Assembly: GCA_025774545.1 (NCBI GenBank)
Contig: JALGVU010000011.1
Location: 1 to 32,217, forward strand
Direction of reading: 5' to 3'
Length of the DNA: 32,217 bases
From: a bacterium
GTDB taxonomy: Bacteria > Joyebacterota > Joyebacteria > Joyebacterales > Joyebacteraceae
Numbering within the stretch: position 1 is the first letter of the stretch; the number at the start of each line of letters is the position of its first letter. The position numbers and the translations under genes are program-made. Of this stretch, positions 1-9,900 are shown piece by piece. Under the pieces are notes generated by a model, which was not told where the DNA came from, ran no database searches, and saw only the letters and a program-made list of their open reading frames with translations.

Positions 1-1
1 C

Positions 2-1588
2 GAGTGGCCGACCTACGAGTGGGGATGGCCCGGCCTCGTGGCGCCGACGCCCGAGTACACGAGCTACCCGCTCGGCGACGGTGCGTTCGTCGTGTGCATG
101 CAGCGTGGCGACGATTTCACAATGATCGACCAGTGGTCGGACCCCGTCGGCAGGGCAACGTGCCTGAACGCCGCGCAGGCGGCCGTCCACGTGCTCGATC
201 TCATGATCGGCTACTGGAGCACGACCGAGCTGTCGGAGTACCCCGATTACGTCTCGATCTCAGGAACGCGCGCGAACCAGCTCTGCGTCGATCTCCGTCA
301 GGGCAAGCCGGAGCGCTTCGTCGACCGGTATTGTGAGCTCATGAGCGCCGACGCCGACGAGTTCGCCGACTGGTTCTGGGAGGGCGGCGTCCCCTCGTCC
401 GCGCCCGAGGAGTTCCTCGAGGCGGGCGCCTGGCTCTTCGGGAAGACGAGCTTCGTGCTCGACCTCCTGAGCCTGACGACTGACGAGGGACCGTTCTTCT
501 GGGACTGGGCCTTCGCCGACGAGAACCTCTGCTACGAGCTGACGCAGGCGGCGGGCGTCGTTACCCAGCTTGACGACTTCTACGCGCCCGACGCCGAGTT
601 CGACGTCGACCCGCCGGCGGGCGTCGTCGGAACGGAGTTCACGTTCGACGCGTCGCTCACGCTCGACGATCAGGATCCGCTCGCCGAGCTCGCCTTCCGT
701 TGGGACTGGAACAGCGACGGCACGTGGGACGCCAACTGGAACAGCGCCCAGCAGGCCACCCACATCTACGGGACGGCCGGCGCCTACACGGTGACGATGC
801 AGGCCAAGGACACCGACGGGATGATCGGCACGATCACTCACGTGCTGAACGTCGGAGGAGGAGCGGGTACCGCGACGCACGTCAAGCTCTTCCGCGACCA
901 GCTGCCGTGGTACAGCACCGCGACCGTCGACGTGCTCGAGGCGCTCGGATTCACCGAGGGGGTCGGACCGGACACCTACGAGATCCTGTCGTCGTCCGAC
1001 ATGGCGACGGCCCCTCTCGTACCGGGAAGCGACCTGGTCATCATCTGCAACGATCAGCCGCAGTCGTTCTACAACGCCTACGGGGCGAGCCAGATCCGGT
1101 TCAACAGCTTCGTCTACCAGGGCGGCGCGCTCCTGTGGGAGGCGTGCGACCAGGGCTGGAACCTCGGATCGATGGCCGACGCCGGGATCGTCCTGCCGGG
1201 CAACGTCGGAACGATCTTCGACTACGACTACTACAACTACGTCACCGACCAGAACCTGCCGTTGGTCGCCGGGCTCCCGGACCAGCTCGACCACAACTAC
1301 GCGAGCCACGAGAGCTTCACGAACATCCCCGACGGCACCACGGTCTACTGCCGGGACGAGAGCTCGAATCCGACGCTCGTGGAGTACTCGCTGGGAGGCG
1401 GCTGGGTCGTGATGTCCGGCCAGCCTCTCGAGCACCAGTACGACAACATCTACATCAATGAGGACATGGAGGAGCTCCTCCCCCGGATCATCTCGTACTT
1501 CACCGGAAGCCCGCTCATGAAGTCGGTACCTGGCAAGGAGCCGACCCTCTCCAACGAGAGGCCGAGCGGCCCTCCGACAGACGAGTAG
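2..1588 (+). CDS. Secreted PKD-domain protein, 5' end outside the window
   Basis: The reading frame is open from the first bases of the window, so this is the 3' part of a longer gene (528 codons visible). The GTG at 38 is an internal valine, not a supported start. A PKD-type Ig-like domain spans roughly visible residues 198-284, with the typical RWDWNSDGTWD and TAGAYTVTMQAKDTDG strands and loops. The region before it (about 1-190) is a globular domain I do not recognise, rich in aromatic and acidic residues. The region after it (about 290-505) reads like an alpha/beta domain of the kind that follows PKD domains in secreted proteins of this type (LVIICNDQPQSF, GGALLWEACDQGW, GGGWVVMSGQPLEH), resembling class I glutaminase-like folds. 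The last 25 residues are polar and low in complexity, with no FlgD-like or SWGAIKAMYR-type tail. PKD domains usually serve in surface adhesion or carbohydrate/protein contact, so an exported location is inferred. The exact function is unknown. Confidence 0.8.
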   Translation, partial: EWPTYEWGWPGLVAPTPEYTSYPLGDGAFVVCMQRGDDFTMIDQWSDPVGRATCLNAAQAAVHVLDLMIGYWSTTELSEYPDYVSISGTRANQLCVDLRQGKPERFVDRYCELMSADADEFADWFWEGGVPSSAPEEFLEAGAWLFGKTSFVLDLLSLTTDEGPFFWDWAFADENLCYELTQAAGVVTQLDDFYAPDAEFDVDPPAGVVGTEFTFDASLTLDDQDPLAELAFRWDWNSDGTWDANWNSAQQATHIYGTAGAYTVTMQAKDTDGMIGTITHVLNVGGGAGTATHVKLFRDQLPWYSTATVDVLEALGFTEGVGPDTYEILSSSDMATAPLVPGSDLVIICNDQPQSFYNAYGASQIRFNSFVYQGGALLWEACDQGWNLGSMADAGIVLPGNVGTIFDYDYYNYVTDQNLPLVAGLPDQLDHNYASHESFTNIPDGTTVYCRDESSNPTLVEYSLGGGWVVMSGQPLEHQYDNIYINEDMEELLPRIISYFTGSPLMKSVPGKEPTLSNERPSGPPTDE

Positions 1589-1640
1589 CCGGGAGGACCT
1601 CGGTCGACGCGCCGACAGCGCGCGACAGCTCACGAACGAA

Positions 1641-1675
1641 CGAGGCCGCGGGTTCGACCCGCGGCCTCGTTTCAT
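1641..1675. terminator. Strong hairpin terminator between convergent genes
   Basis: A perfect 12-bp stem (CGAGGCCGCGGG, 1641-1652, pairing with 1658-1669) closes a TTCGA loop and is followed by TTTCATT on the plus strand. It lies between the ends of the PKD gene (plus) and the NlpC/P60-like gene (minus). The A-rich 5' flank (ACGAACGAA) would give a weaker U-tract for minus-strand transcripts, so it may act in both directions. Confidence 0.8.
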
Positions 1676-1765
1676 TCCGTCGCCCATGAACCCGAGCCGC
1701 GACGCGTCCCTGCGCCGCGCCCCCCACGCCGCCGTGGCAGTTCTGACAGATCATCCGGGCTGGGC

Positions 1766-2899
1766 TCAGAACCGATCGTGGAACCTCAGCACCGCGACGT
1801 GGCCGTTGACGCACGCCCCCGGAAGGCCCGTCACGACGAGCGGCATCGGGCCTGCGTGCATGACGCGATCCCCTCGATCGAGGCGGCCGTCGCCGTTCGC
1901 GTCCGAGAGGAGCGCCGCGATGTGGCCGTACTGCCGGGATCCCTTGTACCGAACGGCGATGAGATCGCCCGGCCTGATGTCCTCGCCCCAGAGGACCCGC
2001 CTCGTCGGGTTCCCGAGCCGGACGTCGAACTCGTCGATCTTCGTCAGCTCGTCGACGAGCATCGCGACGCTGTAGTTCGTGTCGATCGTCTTACCCTTCC
2101 ACCCGGAGTACGCCGCGACGAGCACGTCGGCGCAATCCACGCCGATGTAGTTCTCGCTCTGATACGTCGACGATCCGAAGACACCGGGGACGTTGAAGTA
2201 CGACGCGAGGTGTCCGAGAAAGCCGTCGCCGTCGCGGATCGAGAGACGGAAGACCGACGGCGGGAGGCCGCGGTGGTCGGCGTCCTCGAGGCCGGGCGAA
2301 CGGTCGACCTCGCCGTCTCGTTCGATCTCGACCTGGAACCAGAAGCTCCCGACGTCCTTGCGGTCGCGGACGGGCCTTCCGAAGACGCGGGAGAGTGATC
2401 GCAGCCACCGCCTCACGCCCTCGACGGGACCGACGTGGGAGACGACGCGGAGGGGCTCGATCTCCCATTCCCCACGGAAGCTCTCGAGTTCGACCCTCTC
2501 GTATGCGATGCGGTCGTAACCGTTCCACTCGTGGGCGCCGCTCGCGCGGCGCCGCGCGTTCGAGTAGCAGTGGGACACGTCGGGGATGATCCGGTACCAC
2601 CTGATCTCGGCGTCCGGCGCCTCGTCGACACGGAGGAAGACGCGCTCCCCCTTCACGGGGGAGACGGCCGAAACGCTCCGCCACTGCCCGTCGCCGATCC
2701 GCGACTCGATCGTGACCGCGGCGTGGAGATCGCGCGCGGCCGGGAGCGCGGCGACGCACGTGAGCGCGAGCGCGAGAAGCACCCTCGCTGTACGGCCGAC
2801 GCGGCGGGGTGCGCGCGGAGCCCGGCCAGGTGCGCACGGGGCCCCGCCGGGTGCGCACGCGGCCCGGCCAGGTGCGCCCTCAGCGCGAGTGGTGACCAT
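1766..2899 (-). CDS. Secreted NlpC/P60-like cysteine hydrolase (putative)
   Basis: A 377-residue protein from the ATG at 2899, five bases past the stop of the CCA enzyme gene, so it is probably co-translated with it. A GGAGG lies about 16 bases upstream, a long spacing. The C-terminal 130 residues hold the features of an NlpC/P60-type papain-like fold: a cysteine in GVDCADVLVAAYSG, GDLIAVRYKG, and a histidine in YGHIAALL. The acidic DANGDGRLDRGD loop resembles a calcium-binding or dockerin-like loop. Family members cut peptidoglycan peptides or act as amidases; the substrate here is unknown. A hydrophobic segment (VLLALALTCVAALPAA) looks like a signal peptide, but about 38 residues of Ala/Pro/Gly repeat precede it. 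The true start may therefore be the GTG at 2782, although that codon has poor ribosome-binding spacing. The middle region (about 65-230) is unrecognised. Confidence 0.7.
   Translation of the reverse strand: MVTTRAEGAPGRAACAPGGAPCAPGRAPRAPRRVGRTARVLLALALTCVAALPAARDLHAAVTIESRIGDGQWRSVSAVSPVKGERVFLRVDEAPDAEIRWYRIIPDVSHCYSNARRRASGAHEWNGYDRIAYERVELESFRGEWEIEPLRVVSHVGPVEGVRRWLRSLSRVFGRPVRDRKDVGSFWFQVEIERDGEVDRSPGLEDADHRGLPPSVFRLSIRDGDGFLGHLASYFNVPGVFGSSTYQSENYIGVDCADVLVAAYSGWKGKTIDTNYSVAMLVDELTKIDEFDVRLGNPTRRVLWGEDIRPGDLIAVRYKGSRQYGHIAALLSDANGDGRLDRGDRVMHAGPMPLVVTGLPGACVNGHVAVLRFHDRF
2808..2891. repeat. 21-bp tandem repeat at the start of the NlpC/P60-like gene
   Basis: Three near-identical 21-bp units (2808-2828, 2829-2849, 2850-2870), each opening with GGTGCGC, plus a degenerate fourth unit to about 2891. 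The period is seven codons. On the minus strand it encodes an Ala-Pro-Gly-Arg-rich stretch before the signal-peptide-like segment. It either lengthens the N-terminus or lies in the untranslated leader if the start is at 2782. Confidence 0.8.
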
Positions 2900-2904
2900 C
2901 GATC

Positions 2905-4314
2905 TCACTGCCCGTCCTCCGACCTCACGCGTTCGATGACGCCTCTCGCGTGGTCGAGCCCGCCGTCGAGCGAGTCGAAGACGCCGTCGAGCTGCGCCTC
3001 GTAACAGGCGTTCAGGATCGCAGAGAAGTGCGGACCCGGCTCCTGCCCGAGCTCGATCAGATGACGACCGAGCACGATCCGCACGGGCGCGGCGTCCGCG
3101 ACGGAGAGGGCACGCGCCCGCTCCAGAAGCCACTCCCCCTCCGGGAACTCGTCGAACGGCCTCGGAGGGCATCCCTTCTGATCCGCGCGCGCCACCCGCA
3201 CGAGACGATCGATGCGACCGACACGCCGCGCGAGCCGCCGGATCGCTGCGTTCCCGGCCTTCGCCCGGTACAGCTCCTTCGGCTTCAGGTGGTGCGCCAC
3301 GAGCGGCGCGACCTCGTCGATGAGCGCCCTCTGCCGCGTCATCCTCCTGAGGAACGACGTCGTCAGATCCACCCCGGCGGGCTCGTGCCCGTACGACCGG
3401 ATCCTCCCGTCGACGCATTCGGTCGTCGACGGCTTTCCCAGATCGTGGCAGAGGACGGCGAACCCGACGACGAGATCCTCCCACTCGTCGCCGATCCGAT
3501 CGGTCGCGAACGCGTCCATCGAGTGGAGCGTGTGCGTCCACACGTCGCCTTCCGGGTGCCACTCCGGCTCCTGCTCGCATCCGACGAGCGCCTCGAGCTC
3601 CGGGAAGTGCCTGATCCAGCCCGACTCGCGGAGGAACGTGAGCCCCTTGGAGGGCCTCACCCCCCGAAGGATCAGCTTCCTCCACTCCTCGAAGACGCGC
3701 TCGGCGGCCAGCCCCTCCGGGGCGACCGAACGGCAGAGCTCGACGGTCTCGGGCGCGGCCGTGAGATCGAAGCGGGCCGCGAGCTGCATCCCACGAAGGA
3801 CCCGGAGCGGATCCTCGCCGAACTTCTCAGTCGTGTGCCGGAGCACCCGCGCCTCGATGTCGGCGAGTCCGCCGTAGAAGTCGAGGACCTCGCTCGTGAG
3901 TGGATCGAGGGCCATCGCGTTGATCGTGAAGTCCCTCCGGCCCGCTGCCTCCTCGAGCGGCATGTCGGGATCGGACATGATCTCGAACCCGCGATGCCCG
4001 AGCCCCGCCTTCGACTCCCGCCTGGGGATCGAGACGTCGATCGGGAGGTCTTGCACCTTGATGACCCCGAACGACTCCCCGACGAGATCGATCGAGAAGC
4101 GCGCCGACAGCACATCGATGAGCCGCTCGCTCGGCAGTCCGTGGACCTCGATGTCGAGGTCCTTCGCCGGAATCCCGAGGATCGCGTCGCGCACGGAGCC
4201 GCCGACGAGATAGGCCGCGCCTCCGGCCTCACGCACGTCGGTGCAGATCGCCGCCTGCGCGTCGCGGAGCGCCTCATTCTCGATGAGCATATCGATGTGT
4301 CGCCGTTCGGTCAT
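2905..4314 (-). CDS. cca: CCA tRNA nucleotidyltransferase / poly(A) polymerase family protein with HD domain
   Basis: A 469-residue class II nucleotidyltransferase. The N-terminal catalytic head shows GGSVRDAILG followed by KDLDIEVHG, the two-aspartate metal site. RRDFTINAMA and EDPLRVLRGMQLAARF are the usual neck motifs that select CTP/ATP and contact tRNA. An HD phosphohydrolase domain follows, with HTLHSMDAF and CHDLGKPSTT (about residues 245-340). The enzyme adds or repairs the 3'-CCA of tRNA; members with an HD domain can also remove 2',3'-cyclic phosphates. The length suits the HD-containing bacterial type. The start is the ATG at 4314, with a GGGGATCGGGA purine stretch upstream; an in-frame ATG eight codons later is possible. 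The stop is five bases before the next start. Poly(A) polymerase cannot be excluded by eye, but the tRNA role is likelier in a genome segment with no second copy visible. Confidence 0.9.
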   Translation of the reverse strand: MTERRHIDMLIENEALRDAQAAICTDVREAGGAAYLVGGSVRDAILGIPAKDLDIEVHGLPSERLIDVLSARFSIDLVGESFGVIKVQDLPIDVSIPRRESKAGLGHRGFEIMSDPDMPLEEAAGRRDFTINAMALDPLTSEVLDFYGGLADIEARVLRHTTEKFGEDPLRVLRGMQLAARFDLTAAPETVELCRSVAPEGLAAERVFEEWRKLILRGVRPSKGLTFLRESGWIRHFPELEALVGCEQEPEWHPEGDVWTHTLHSMDAFATDRIGDEWEDLVVGFAVLCHDLGKPSTTECVDGRIRSYGHEPAGVDLTTSFLRRMTRQRALIDEVAPLVAHHLKPKELYRAKAGNAAIRRLARRVGRIDRLVRVARADQKGCPPRPFDEFPEGEWLLERARALSVADAAPVRIVLGRHLIELGQEPGPHFSAILNACYEAQLDGVFDSLDGGLDHARGVIERVRSEDGQ

Positions 4315-4410
4315 GATCGTCCCGATCCCCGCCGGCCACGATCCCGCGGCTCCCGCCGCGCGCCGGTCGTCCTCTCTGCCGATCGACCCCTCTGTCCTGT
4401 CCTCGTCTCC

Positions 4411-5518
4411 CTACGACACGGGAGTGCCACCCTCCGCCCGGTCCTCCCCTTCGTGCAGGTGAATCCAATCCCACACGTGCTGTGCCGAGTCGGCGTCGAG
4501 CGACTTCATGATCTCGAACGCCTCGTCGCGTCTCCCGAGCGAGTAGTAGAGCTCCGCGAGATGGGCCTTCGCCAGAGCGAAGTCCGGACGCCTCCGAATC
4601 GCCTCCTGGCAGCTCTCGACGGCAAGCTCTCCCTCACCGAGGAACGAGTACGTGAGCGCCATCGCGTCGTACGCCTCCGCGTAATCCGGGTCGAGCCTCG
4701 CGGCCTCCCGGTACTCTCCCACGGCGTCCTCGTAGCGGTCGAGGCTGACGTAGGCGTGGCCGAGCGTCTGGTGCGCGTGTGCGAGGTCCGGCTCGAGGTC
4801 GACGGCCTTCGCCGCGGCGTCGACCCCCTTCTCTATGTGTCCGGCGTCGATGTAGGCCTCGGCGAGGTGCACGCGGGCCTCCGCCGAATCGGGCATGAGC
4901 CGCACGACCATCTGCCGCGCCGCGACGGCCTCGTCGTGCCGTCCCAGACTGGTGCACGCGACAGACCTGAGCCAGTGCGGCTCCCAACGCTCTGGATCTC
5001 GGCGAATCGCCTCGTCGAGGGGCTCGAAGGCCTCGCCGTATCGCTCGAGTCTGACGAGCGTGTTCCCGATCGAGAACGGCGGGCCGAACTCATCCGGCGT
5101 CTGCGCGCCGGCGCGCCGGAAGCACTCGAGCGCCTCCACGAGCTCGCCCTCCTGTGAGTGCAGCTCCCCGAGGTTCATGAGCGCCACGGGGTCCTCCGGG
5201 GCGAGCTCCACGGCGCGCTCGAGCGGCCGACATGCCTCCTCCGGGCGCCCGATCCGCATGAGGGTCACCCCGGCGAGCTGGTGCGCGAACGAGGAACTCG
5301 GTGCGAGCCGCGCCGCCTCCTCGTACTCCCGGGCGGCGTCCTCGAGCCAACTCCGCCGCGGCCTCCTCGAGGCGCCCCGCCTTGAGATGCCCCAGCCCCG
5401 TGTTGTTGTGGGCCATCGCCTCAGGCCCGACGACGCCAGGCGTTCTGACGCGTCGAACCACGGAGACCAGGATCAGAATCCCGACGAGCATCAGGATTCC
5501 GATGAGCGCTTCGTTCAT
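4411..5518 (-). CDS. Membrane-anchored TPR protein, frameshifted near its 5' end
   Basis: The start is the ATG at 5518, behind a good AGGGAG site. It encodes MNEALIGILMLVGILILVSV, a membrane anchor, then the first TPR unit (AHNNTGLGHLKAGR). The frame is lost around 5347-5371 and resumes one base off, continuing through about seven more TPR units to the stop at 4411. The downstream part alone (from 5268) is 285 residues. The break is explained by a 25-bp near-duplication: 5347-5371 and 5322-5346 match at 19 of 25 bases. Removing one copy restores the frame and gives a first TPR of exactly 34 residues, like the second. TPR arrays are protein-docking scaffolds; no partner is evident. Either the gene is newly broken, or the short form starting near 5268 is still made without its anchor. 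It lies between the broken lipoprotein gene and cca on the same strand. Confidence 0.75.
5322..5371. repeat. 25-bp imperfect tandem duplication that shifts the TPR reading frame
   Basis: On the minus strand, two adjacent 25-base segments both begin CTCGAGGA and share GCCGC and GGAGT blocks. They match at 19 of 25 positions. As 25 is not a multiple of three, the second copy throws the downstream TPR coding sequence out of frame. Part of the likeness could come from the Glu-Ala-Ala-rich TPR helix code, but the exact restoration of a 34-residue repeat on removing one copy favours a real insertion. Confidence 0.65.
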
Positions 5519-5625
5519 CGAATCTCCCTCGCGCGGCGGGAGCGGCCGGCCCGTTCCGGTCGCCGAGCGTCTTCGTCGCCACGTCTCCTGGATCCTCGCG
5601 CCGGAGCCGCTCCACGCGGCCGCCG

Positions 5626-6468
5626 CTACTGAAGCGACTGGACCGTCAGAATAGTCGCCACCGCGAGACCGACCAGCCCGAAGACGAGACGCAGCGTCCC
5701 CATCGCGTCCGCCGGCTCCGCCGCCCCGTGAACCCGCCGCTTGTAGGCCTCGGCGTTCATCTGAAGCGGCGAATCGGACGGGAAGTACGAGTAGTGGAAG
5801 TTGGCCAGGTCGTAGACGAGCGACTTGGCGATCTACGTTGTTCGCGTAGACGATCTCACCCGTCGCGGTGTCCTCCGCTCGCATGTGGAGGCGGACCATT
5901 CCCTCTCGCTTCTTCTTGCCCACGGACGAGCCGTCGCGGTACATGAGCCCGCACTCGAGCACCCGATACGACACCAGATAGTCGGCCGGCGTGAGCTGCG
6001 TGTCGAAGACGACGACCGAGTCGAGGTCCGCGCCCCGCACCTCGGTCGTGCCGTAGCTCCCGACCGCGTAAGGAGCCGTGTGCAGCTCCCCGAGCGCTCC
6101 GACGTAGCCTCCCCTGCTCGTTCCGGCCGAGGCCACCTTGATGCCCGTCGGCACGTAGACGAGGCGATACCGGTCGCCGGAGCGTTCCGCCACGAGGCGC
6201 CTCACGAGGTCCTCGTCCCGCTCGTGGACGCGGTATCCCTCGGGTCAGGGTTCGTGGGATCCTCCATCGAGGCGACGCTGATCGAGCTTCCCTCAGGGAT
6301 CGCGCGTCCGACGGTGCCCGCCACGTCCAGCTCGGCGACCGTCTGCTCGATGAAGTAGTGGTTCGAGTCCTCGAACCGAGGCTCGACCTTCGCCGCGCAG
6401 CCCCAGAAACAGACGGGCGCAGCGAGGATCAGCGCGAGAATCGACAGAGCCCTGCGTTTCGTGGACAC
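5626..6468 (-). pseudogene. CsgG/FlgO-like lipoprotein gene carrying two frameshifts
   Basis: Three frames join into one plausible protein of about 280 residues. The GTG start at 6468 lies six bases after AAAGGAG. The signal peptide ends in a lipobox-like FWGC, then SSISVASMEDPTNP, typical of CsgG/FlgO/LPP20-like outer-membrane lipoproteins. Near 6242-6244 the frame slips by one; one extra G on the plus strand would restore it. The protein then continues with EGYRVHERDEDLVRRLVAER and later SYRVLECGLMYRDGSS and DTATGEIVYANNV. A second slip near 5834 leads into AKSLVYDLANFHYSYF and ends with a C-terminal membrane segment (GTLRLVFGLVGLAVATILTV) before the stop at 5626. The family builds or senses cell-surface structures; pairing an N-terminal lipid with a C-terminal helix is unusual. 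Both slips could be sequencing errors, since each flank still reads as good protein. Confidence 0.65.
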
Positions 6469-6932
6469 GCCGTTCTCCTTTCCTCGCGCACCGGCGGAAC
6501 CGCGGGCGGTGTCGCTCGTCGCACCCCCCACGCCTGCCCCGCTGACCTCCGGCCGATGCGTCCTTCGCCTAGTGTGACTTCTCCCCCAACTCGATCTTGC
6601 GCAGTCTCTTCCGGGCGTGCTCGTCGTCGATCACCTCGAGCGCGAGCCGGAACAGCCGCCACGATCCTGAACCCACGCAAGCACCTGATCGCGGGCTTCC
6701 CCAGCGCGCCGGAACACGAATCGAGCCCCGAGGACACGTCAAACACCATCACGGCGCTCCAGCCGAAGCGCCGCAACGACACACACTATGCGAGTGTCTA
6801 TCGCATGGACTCGCACGTGTCAACGGGAATCAATGAGTCGAGCCGTGAGGGGACCGCCACGTGGGGCAGCCGATCAGTGGAGGCGACGCGCCCTCGTCCG
6901 CAGACGCACGGCGCTCTCGCCGGGCCGCGCGG
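6469..6932. other. Intergenic stretch of 464 bases with a possible gene remnant
   Basis: It lies between the glycosidase stop and the lipoprotein start, both on the minus strand. On the minus strand, 6569-6661 reads as a short coding-like tail (WRLFRLALEVIDDEHARKRL and nine further residues) closed by TAG at 6569-6571. It has no convincing upstream part, so it may be the end of a decayed gene. The 6700-6850 part is lower in GC than its surroundings. I see no convincing promoter or terminator here. Confidence 0.35.
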
Positions 6933-9900
6933 TCAGCGCAGAAGCACGAGCTTCCGTTCGTCGACCCCGGCCGCCGTCTCGAGCCGCGTGAAGTAGACGC
7001 CCGCCGGAAGCAGCCGGCCGCCGTCGCCGCGTCCGTCCCAACGCGCGACGTGCTCCCCCGCAGGAAGCACGCCCTGGTCGAGCCGCGCGACGAGTCTCCC
7101 GCGGAGATCGTAGACGGAGAGCGTCGCCCACGCTTCACGCGGGAGCGAGAACCGGATACGCGTCGCGCCCGTGGTGGGATTCGGCGACGCGGCGTGAAGC
7201 ACGACCTCCACGGCCGGCACGTGATCGGCGACGCCCGTCCCCGGTGTGAGATGGAGAACCACGTACTCGGACAGCTCGACGTGGCCGTCGCCGTCGCCCG
7301 AGGGCGCCTGCGCGAGGAGCGCACCCCCGTCGGGCGATTCGTATCCCGCGACGGCGACGAAGACGGAATCCGGCACGGTCCCGTAGAGGCCCTCGAGCCT
7401 CATTGCCCCTTCGAGGTACTCCCCGCTCGCGTTCTCGAGATCCGCGGACGCGAGCACCGTCTCGCCCGCGTCGAACCACCCCGTCCAGTTGTTGCCGTCC
7501 TCGTTCGCGAGGAAGTGCTCCCACCCGGCGGTGGTTCCCGCCTTCGCCCACGGCGCGCCGTGCGACCCTCCGGGGGCGCGGTCGACGAGGATGAAGTGAT
7601 CGAGCCCGGACGTCGAGCCGACGCCCTCGGTGGCCAGGTAGAGCCACGTGCCGTCCCACGCCCAGGAGAGGTTCACCCCCGTGCCCGCTGCCGCGAGCTC
7701 GGCCTCGGGATCGAGCGCGCCGTCCATCTCGAACCCCGGATCGACGACGCCGCCCGTCACCGGCACGTGCCAGTCGGCCCCGCCGTTGCTGTCCCAGTCC
7801 CCCTGGCCGTCCGTGAAGACGAAGTCGACCGTGGTCGCCGACGAAGGAACCGAGTAGGTGTACCGCCAGGCTTCTTCCGCCGGCTCCCACGTCATCGCCG
7901 GGTCCGGCGAGATCACGTCCTGCCATCCGCTGTGTCCGATGTGGATCACGACCGGGGAGGTCGTCGGCGGCAGCACGTTCCTGCACTCCAGATCGTACCA
8001 GATCGTGACGAGATCGCCCGCCGCGGGCTCCTCGGGACTCCACCAGACGCACGTGTCCGGGACGACTCCCCCGCCGCTCCCGACCCAGACGTGCTGGATC
8101 GGCGATCGCTTGACGTGCCCGAGGCTGTCCTCCGCCTCGACGTAGTAGTCGAGAAGCTCGTCCTCGAAGCCGTCGAGGTGCGCATGGTACTCGTCGGCGA
8201 TGTAGTCCGGCATCACCGTGAAGTCGATCGAGGGATCGCCGTGGACGTTCTCCGCGGGAAACGCCCGCCGGGTCATCGGGTGCGGCTGCCAGGCGCCCAC
8301 GCCGGCGCCACCGTCGTACGTCTCGTTCGCGTCGTCGGTCATCGGGTTCTCGCCGTCGTCATCGACTCGCACCATGAGATCGACTCTCGCCACGCCCGAC
8401 ACGTCGTAGACGAACGTCCAGACGTAGAAGTCCTGGCTCATCGGCAGACCGGCGCCGCCGGGGTATCCCCAGAGCGACCCGCCGCCGTACCCGCCCGGAT
8501 TCCACGGGAGCCGCTGCGGAATCCAGATCGTGGGCGCGACCTCGTCTGAGCCTCCGCCGATCACCGGGTCCGCGTGCGCGACCGCGTTGTTGCACGCGAG
8601 GGTCTGCTTGATCTCCATGTCGAGCGCCGTCCCGTAGTACATGTACCCACTCTCGTAGCCCGCGAGCAGGAAGTGCCACGCGATCTCGGCGTCGTTCGCG
8701 CCGAGCGACGGCCTCTGGATTCGCGAAGGATCGAGCGGCCCCGCGATCGCCTCGGCCGTCTCGACACGGTTCTCGGCGGCCGTCAGCACGGCCCAGTTCC
8801 TCTCGTCGACGGCCCACCCGCCCGGGATGTCGAACCCGCCGCCCCCACCGTAGAGCGGCCAATTCCAGTTGATGAACTGGGGACTGCCGAAGTCGCCGTC
8901 GGCGTTCACCCAGCCACCGTCCTCGACGTGAACAACGTCGGACGGATCGACAGGATGGTCCGCGAGGTACTCGGCGACGGTCGTCGGTTCGTACCCCTGA
9001 GCGACCGCCGCGTGAGAGAACTGCGACACGCCCTCATACCAGTACGAGTACCCACCCGACCACGCGTTGTCGCCGTCGTGCGCGAACAGGATCAGCATCG
9101 GGTGGGCGGGGTCGTTGTGCGAAGCGATGGCGTCGATCTCCCCCGTCCCGTACAGGCCGTAGCCCTCGTTCCACGACATCGCGTTCGCGGCGGGCACGAC
9201 GACGATGCGCGACTCGTCGCCGGTCGTGGGATCGACGTAGCGCGCGTAGTGCGGCCGGAAGCCGTAGGGCGGCGGCACCTTCACCGTGACACCGCGCGGG
9301 ATGGTAATGCCGTAGTAGTACCCCTGCGCCGGGTTGAGCCGATCGGCGCGGTTCGGAGGATCGCAGTTGTCCTCGTTCGCGTGGTACGGGTAGTCCTCGC
9401 AGGCGCGCGCGATGTGAAGGTCCGGAACGATCGTCCAATCGACGCCCTCATCGACGAGGACCGGGATGAGCCGCTCAGAGAAGCACGTCTCCGCGGGGAA
9501 GAACCCGACCGACGGGTCCGAGTCGCCCCACGCTGAAGGGGTAGCCGCCTTCTGGATCTGCAGTTCCTTGCGGAATGCGTTCTCGTCCATGAGGGGACTG
9601 ATCGCGTGGTGGTGGCCGACCAGCACCATGTCGCAGCGGGTGCGGCCGCCGGAGGTCGTCCAGTCGCGTGCCTCGCGGTACCACTGCCACCAGTCGGGCG
9701 CGTAGAGCCCCCCGCTCCACCCCGCGTCGCCGAGGCTTGTGATGTTCTCGATGAGGCTTCCCGCGAAGCTCACCTGCGCGCCGGCGTCCGGGATGTCGAG
9801 AATCGAGGAGAGCGCGTCGTGCGGGTAGTGCTGATAGTCACCGACGCGGTCGGGCTTCCCGAAGATCTCGGCCTCGTCGTTCTCGGAGTGCCCCGTGACG

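Noticed and set aside
1641-1669. GGGTTCGACCC looks like a tRNA T-arm
   Set aside because: It is the centre of a continuous 12-bp perfect hairpin; no acceptor, D or anticodon arms fit around it.
1515-1814. Minus-strand frame with a CQNCHGG heme-binding-like motif
   Set aside because: It runs straight through the terminator hairpin and into the antisense of the PKD gene, has no ribosome-binding site, and the remaining residues are Arg-rich GC noise.
5347-5371. Programmed ribosomal frameshift in the TPR gene
   Set aside because: No slippery heptamer or downstream pseudoknot is evident, and the 25-bp near-duplication gives a simpler cause.
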